Shown: in pieces, positions 60,061 to 64,000 of the stretch | Position numbering within the stretch: position 1 is the first letter of the stretch | How the letters are laid out: each line of letters begins with the position of its first letter | DNA from: Euglena gracilis | Taxonomy: Eukaryota; Euglenida; Euglenophyceae; Euglenales | Direction of reading: 5' to 3' | Assembly: GCA_039621445.1 (NCBI GenBank) | Contig: CP154956.1 | Location: 59,467,178-59,531,177 of the forward strand | DNA length: 64,000 nt | The notes under the pieces: generated by a model | Told to the model about the DNA's origin: nothing | What the model saw: only the letters and a program-made list of their open reading frames with translations | Database searches by the model: none | Made by a program: the position numbers and the translations under genes

Positions 60061-60660
60061 ATGCAAGGCCATTAGATTGCATCTGATTTGGCCCAAAATG
60101 GCAGCCAGTTGCCTTTTTGACATGTATTCTTTTTTCACCATTTTTACCAGCTCCTTTTTTACTGTTTTTATTTTCTGGGGGGCACCTGTAATTTTCCCTC
60201 TTGGAAGTTTAGTTGAAGTCCAAGATGATTTACGATTTGGGTGGGCTCCAGGGTGGACTTTTTCACATTGATTTTGAATCCTGATTTGATTAAATCCCTG
60301 ACCACTGTGTTCAGGTGATTTTGTAAGGTGTTTTGTGTTGGGGCCACCAGTAAATTGTCCTCCAGGTAAATAAATACCTGGATGCCCCTTTTCCTCCACA
60401 GCTTTCTGAATGTCTTCCTTACTGACATAAAAATCTGGGGCATTACATTTAGGCCAAAACAGCCTGCCACCCACCTGATGTATTAGAAAAGGCCTTAGGG
60501 CCTGTCTCACTGGGACGTGGAAGTAAGCATCCTTTAAATATATTTTGGCTGCCAAGTGGCCTTTTGCAAAACAGGAAAAATGTGCTGTGTGTGATCCAGC
60601 TTGAAAGGTTTAAATTGGAACCTTTGATTTATTTCCCTGCAATCGCTTATTAGTCTCATT
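60061..60660 (-). pseudogene. Reverse transcriptase palm of F
   Basis: IYLKDAYFHVPVRQALRPFL (catalytic Asp of the usual IDLKDAYFH motif retained in KDAYF; first Asp changed to Tyr), MAGCFGLNVMPQIFMSVRKT, VFIYLEDNLLVAPTQNTLQ (YLDD changed to YLED, about 60355), LEPTQIVNHLGLQLNFQEGK. Confidence 0.7.
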
Positions 60661-61559
60661 TTGTCTGTTCCCCTTCTGGTTTCGAAATCAGAAACCAGGG
60701 GATTAGGTGCTGGGTGGTTGAATCCCTCACCCTCTTTACGGATCCAGATTTTTCGTAATCCAGCAGTATTTTTTCTGCTTGGTGCAGGTTCAAATTTGCC
60801 CTCTGTTTTGCGTGGGTGGACAATTTTGGTGGGTTTACCCAAGTGGTTTGAATGCCATCCCTGATTAGTTGACATGTTGTTGGGGGGCATTTTTTTCTCC
60901 ATCATTTCAGGCTTTTTTGTAGCCTTTGATGGAGGGGGGTGTCTCCCCATTTTTCCTGCATGGAATTTATTTCTTGGATTAGATGATTTTGTGGGGGGCT
61001 GGGCTGGGGGTGCTGGACATTTTTGGCTTTTTTGCAGCCTTTGATGGAGGGGGGTGTCTCCCCATGTTTCCTCCATTGAATTTATTTTCTGGTTAAGATT
61101 ATTCTGGGGGGGCTTGGTTGGGGGTGTTGGACATTGCACCCCTAGGTCCCCTAGGGCTTCGGTATTGGAAAAAGAATTTTTTTCTGGGGGGATGTGCATG
61201 CACTCTCTCCCTCTCTGCTCACCTCTCTGGATGATCTGGTTGTTGGAAGACATACCATAGGGCTTAATGCCCCTGTTTGGCCTATCTGGTCTTCTCCATG
61301 TTGCTGTCGTTGGTTGACATACCATAGGGGGGCCTCTGTGGGTCCCCCCCTTGATTGAGTCATCGGGGATTGAGAAATAATTGCTGGAGGGGTTCCTGCC
61401 CCTCCCTCCAAAAGGGCCACTGTGGGTTCCCTTTTCCTCCTGAGGATGGGCCATTGAAAGGGCCACTATGGGTCCCTTTTCCCCCCTTTTTTGGCAGAGG
61501 GCCTCTGTGGGTCCCTCGGTGGATTTCTCCAGCAGCATTCTTAGCTTCTTGGTGGCCAC
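60661..61559 (-). pseudogene. Gag C-terminus and RT leader of F
   Basis: An unusually long frame for this family (61559 to 60534). Reads MATKKLRMLLEKSTEGPTEA, Pro/Gly-rich repeats, two copies of a TPLHQRLQKSQK/PPPSKATKKPEM-type unit, then PLVSDFETRRGTDKMRLISD (start of the RT palm). A structural/nucleic-acid-binding role is inferred from position. Confidence 0.55.
60905..61140. repeat. Two ~117-bp tandem repeats in element F
   Basis: CAGCCTTTGATGGAGGGGGG at 61034 and AGCCTTTGATGGAGGGGGGT at 60921, each followed by GTCTCCCCAT, GAATTTATTT and ending GGGTG(C/T)TGGACATT. Confidence 0.7.
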
Positions 61560-61580
61560 TGTGGGTCCACCCTGCTGGTT

Positions 61581-62228
61581 GGGGATGATGCCCCTTGCGG
61601 ACTATTTACTAACAGCCTGAAACCGAATACTGTATTCCTAAACCGAACCTTTCCTCCTGTGCAGACTGCTGGCTCTGGTTATGTCTTTACATTGATTGTG
61701 TTACGTCTTTGGGACAATTGGGATATCAAGAAAATTGGGAATCCCATGATTTCAAGAAAAACAAAAGAATATTCTGAGACGTCCAAAGTTGGTAGCATAA
61801 GTTTGTTTTTCCAGTCGTCCAAGACGTCTTGGAGGAGATTGAACATTGTTTCACTGGTTGTCGAAGTTCCAGCAGTTGGACTTCCTGAAGGCAAGGTTAA
61901 ACGAGTTGCTGGTACAGAACAACATCTTCAACAGGAAGTTGACATTGAGGCTGTGGTGAACAAGTTCACAGTGGAGAATTTGTCAACAGTTGCTGTATTG
62001 GTTATTTGGTTGAGAAAGTTTGTAAGTGCTGCAGTTCTCCTTGCTGTCCAGAACAAGATCCTGGTTGAGGCAAGATCTTCATCATCTTGCTGACCTGGTC
62101 CTGAACCCAGTGGTTGGTTTTCTGTTCTGGTTTCTTCAGTTTTGTTTACCTTTTTGGGTTGGCCAGTGTTTCTGTTTCTCCCAGTTTTCAGAGCCAGTGG
62201 TTGAGTTTTTTGAAAGTGATCTGCAGAA
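61581..62228. other. Upstream region of element I
   Basis: A 144-codon plus frame at 61659-62093 (core LVVEVPAVGLPEGKVKRVAG) has plausible composition but no motif. It could be a 5' leader of element I. No LTR or primer site was recognised. Confidence 0.35.
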
Positions 62229-63110
62229 ATGTCCTCCATTGAAGATTTGGAAAGAAGGTTACAGGAATTGGAAATTAAATCAGCCAGCAGCAGTCAGTCT
62301 GTGTTTACCCCTGTGAACCCCATCACCCAGGTTGAAACATTTCTGAAGCAAATTGTGGAACCAAATTCCAGCAACCCCAGCCAAAGTTCAACCCAAAGTT
62401 CAAGATTACGCCCTGTGAAATTGCCAGAGTTTGATGGTGCAAATTGGCCTGAGTTTTTGAAAGATTTTGGCAGATGGTTGAGGTTAACTGGTGCAGTTGC
62501 ATTTGGAAATGTCCAGAAAAAGGATTGGCTGTTGGAATGTTGCACCCCCAAGGTGAAAAAACCGGTTGAAAAAGTGATGGTTGAGAATGATGATATTGAA
62601 AAAGTGCTGTTGGAAATTGCAAAATTGTTACCAACACTGGAAAATGACATGACTTTGAGTTCTGCCATTGAGAAATTTCCAGCACTTTCACAGAACCCTG
62701 AACCCCAAGACATCAAAAAAGGTTTCATTGAGTTTGACAATTTGATGGCCAGGTTGAGTCCCCAGGCCATGAGTGAACAGGAAAAGTTTCTGGTTTTGCT
62801 GAGGAAATTACACCCCAAAATGTATTCAGACATCAGGGCAGACAGATTTTACGAACATCGTTCTGAGACATTCAGAGATTTGAGAAAAACAAGTTTGGAA
62901 AAAAGTTCTGAAGATTGGTTGGAGAGGAATTTGCTGAAAAAAGAAAATCTCAGACCATTGATTGAAAGACCCCCTGATCAATCTGAAAAAGTTGGTGAAA
63001 GTGTCCCAGAATCTGGAAAAGGTGGAAAATCTGGTGGAAAAGGAAAAGGCAAAGGAAAAGGCAAAGGCAATCAGCTTTTCTCTTTTTGTGGTTCTCACCC
63101 TGGGGGGTAA
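62229..63110 (+). CDS. Gag of element I
   Basis: ATG at 62229 starts MSSIEDLERRLQELEIKSAS, an N-terminal coiled coil. Then LRPVKLPEFDGANWPEFLKD, FGRWLRLTGAVAFGNVQKKD, DDIEKVLLEIAKLLPTLEND, and MSEQEKFLVLLRKLHPKMYS (helical capsid-like). The C-terminus is Gly/Lys-rich (GKGGKSGGKGKGKGKGKGNQ). The frame stops at TAA 63108 just where the zinc knuckle should follow; the knuckle lies next door on the opposite strand. Confidence 0.8.
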   Translation: MSSIEDLERRLQELEIKSASSSQSVFTPVNPITQVETFLKQIVEPNSSNPSQSSTQSSRLRPVKLPEFDGANWPEFLKDFGRWLRLTGAVAFGNVQKKDWLLECCTPKVKKPVEKVMVENDDIEKVLLEIAKLLPTLENDMTLSSAIEKFPALSQNPEPQDIKKGFIEFDNLMARLSPQAMSEQEKFLVLLRKLHPKMYSDIRADRFYEHRSETFRDLRKTSLEKSSEDWLERNLLKKENLRPLIERPPDQSEKVGESVPESGKGGKSGGKGKGKGKGKGNQLFSFCGSHPGG

Positions 63111-63335
63111 CCTGGGTTTGCACTCCCTGGGGTTGAACCGAAGGGGTCCCTTTTTCCTGCCCCCTTCTGGGCTGCTGCCTTCTTTTTTTCAAACTTTTCT
63201 TTTGACCAACATCTGTCTTCATAATGCCCCTTTTTGTGACAAAATCGCCAGAAAATTGTGGCTCCAAATCGTGGGGCGGCTTGTGGTGGTGCGCGCCTTT
63301 CAGGTGGAATCCCACAACGATGCTGAAAAATAGAC
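63111..63335 (-). pseudogene. Inverted Gag zinc-knuckle segment of element I
   Basis: The minus strand reads RFGATIFWRFCHKKGHYEDR then CWSKEKFEKKKAAAQKGAGK. This is the CCHC-type knuckle (first Cys changed to Trp) that in element G follows the Gly/Lys tail on the same strand as Gag (WCKFCG...KGHYED). Here it is reversed between Gag and protease, pointing to a local inversion. Confidence 0.7.
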
Positions 63336-63427
63336 CAGGGGGCCTCATCAGACCATCTTTGCTGCCGGGTGTTTGCCAACATCTCCATCCAAAATCTTCG
63401 GGAAAATGTGCTTTGCAATTGCTCCAG

Positions 63428-64000
63428 ATGGTGTGTAAAACTTATCTTTTGCCAGTGAAGGTTTGTGGAAAGCAAATTCAAGCCATTTTGGACACAGGGG
63501 CCACCATTACAGCAGTTTCTAAGAAATGTGTTCCTGAGAATAAAATTCAGCGGAGTGCTGCGGTACCCCTGCAGATCGGCAACGGGGAGTACATCTTTTC
63601 CGAAGGAGTGTGTGAGGTGAGTTTGGAGTTGGGGCGAAAAACACTAAAGCTTAAAGCGGCTGTGGTTGAAACAAATGCCTTCGAGGCAGTTTTGGGGACT
63701 GACTTTACAGAAAGTGAATTTTTTGGAGGGTTGCTGACCAGACCCCCCAGAATCATCATTGAAGGTGAGGAGTTTTTACTTCAGAGCCATGATGGGGACC
63801 ACACCATCAAAAGAATTTTCAGACTTTTCAAGACAGAAAGCTACACTTTGGTGAAGCCAGTGAAGTCAAAAGCTTTGGATGAATTGAAGATTTCTGAGGG
63901 TCTGATTTGCATTGATCTTTTTGCAAACCACCTGAACCACACACAGTCTTTGTACATGACGAAATGGAATTCAGCCTATAGGTATTCATGGGAGAAGTTG
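63428..64000 (+). CDS. Protease and start of DLFA module of element I (partial)
   Basis: ATG at 63428; open to the window end (191 codons). KVCGKQIQAILDTGATITAV (D-T-G active site, Asp codon 63491), VPENKIQRSAAVPLQIGNGE, LKAAVVETNAFEAVLGTDFT (flap-end motif), then VKPVKSKALDELKISEGLIC and IDLFANHLNHTQSLYMTKWN, SAYRYSWEKL, the beginning of the DLFA module seen in G. The NPPF box would lie beyond the window. Confidence 0.8.
   Translation, partial: MVCKTYLLPVKVCGKQIQAILDTGATITAVSKKCVPENKIQRSAAVPLQIGNGEYIFSEGVCEVSLELGRKTLKLKAAVVETNAFEAVLGTDFTESEFFGGLLTRPPRIIIEGEEFLLQSHDGDHTIKRIFRLFKTESYTLVKPVKSKALDELKISEGLICIDLFANHLNHTQSLYMTKWNSAYRYSWEKL

Larger units (their letters stand above)
58743..61580 (-). 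mobile_element. YR element F, 3'-truncated
   Basis: Minus strand: Gag C-terminal part with tandem repeats, RT, RH, DLFA/NPPW module and recombinase N-half, ending at PILLGLAQ. The catalytic half of the recombinase is absent; the next DNA is the inverted 3' tail of H. Several frames. Confidence 0.75.
61600..64000 (+). mobile_element. Gypsy-like element I (runs off the window)
   Basis: Gag, an inverted segment, protease and the start of the DLFA module, all but the inverted segment on the plus strand. Homologous module by module to element G but better preserved. The left boundary is uncertain; the right end lies outside the window. Confidence 0.7.

Overview
This is eukaryotic nuclear DNA from a large, repeat-rich genome. 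Candidate coding pieces are short, have G/C-rich third codon positions and sit between GT/AG splice signals. Introns are long and AT-rich, and are studded with poly-C/poly-G tracts, foldback elements and microsatellites. DIRS-type tyrosine-recombinase (YR) retroelements occur beside Ty3/gypsy elements, one of them a chromovirus primed by initiator tRNA-Met. This suggests an alga or other protist more than a vertebrate or flowering plant; I cannot name the species.

Positions 1-23 kb are host-like. Plus-strand exon candidates occur at 1.1-2.4, 4.7-5.8, 10.6-14.0 and 17.9-22.2 kb. One probable first exon (4720) encodes a membrane signal-anchor. I recognise no family among them. The gaps hold a foldback element (2942-3520), several small elements bounded by C/G tracts, a 2.74-kb element with perfect 26-bp terminal inverted repeats that contains at least 16 copies of one hairpin palindrome (7316-10053), and a 2.9-kb CATA/CATC microsatellite (14206-17135).

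Positions 24-64 kb are a graveyard of nested retroelements. Order and strand: YR element A (+, 25.4-30.1), YR element B (-, 30.1-34.7), the recombinase end of YR element C/E (-, 34.9-36.0), chromovirus D (+, 36.0-49.7, with two ~600-bp LTRs), 1.4 kb of unassigned DNA, the rest of C/E (-, 51.1-53.4), gypsy-like G (+, 53.5-57.4) fused to YR fragment H (+, 57.4-58.7), YR element F (-, 58.7-61.6), and gypsy-like I (+, 61.6 to the window end). D looks youngest because its LTRs are nearly identical. Most others carry frameshifts, stops or lost catalytic residues.

The most interesting theme is methyltransferase-like modules in retroelements. D carries a cytosine-C5 methyltransferase-like domain between Gag and protease. 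The YR elements carry a DLFA...NPPW block after RNase H that resembles the Dam-like domain of DIRS elements. The gypsy-like G (and the start of it in I) carries a related DLFA...NPPF block between protease and reverse transcriptase, where I would not expect it. All functions are inferred from motifs read by eye; no database search was possible.
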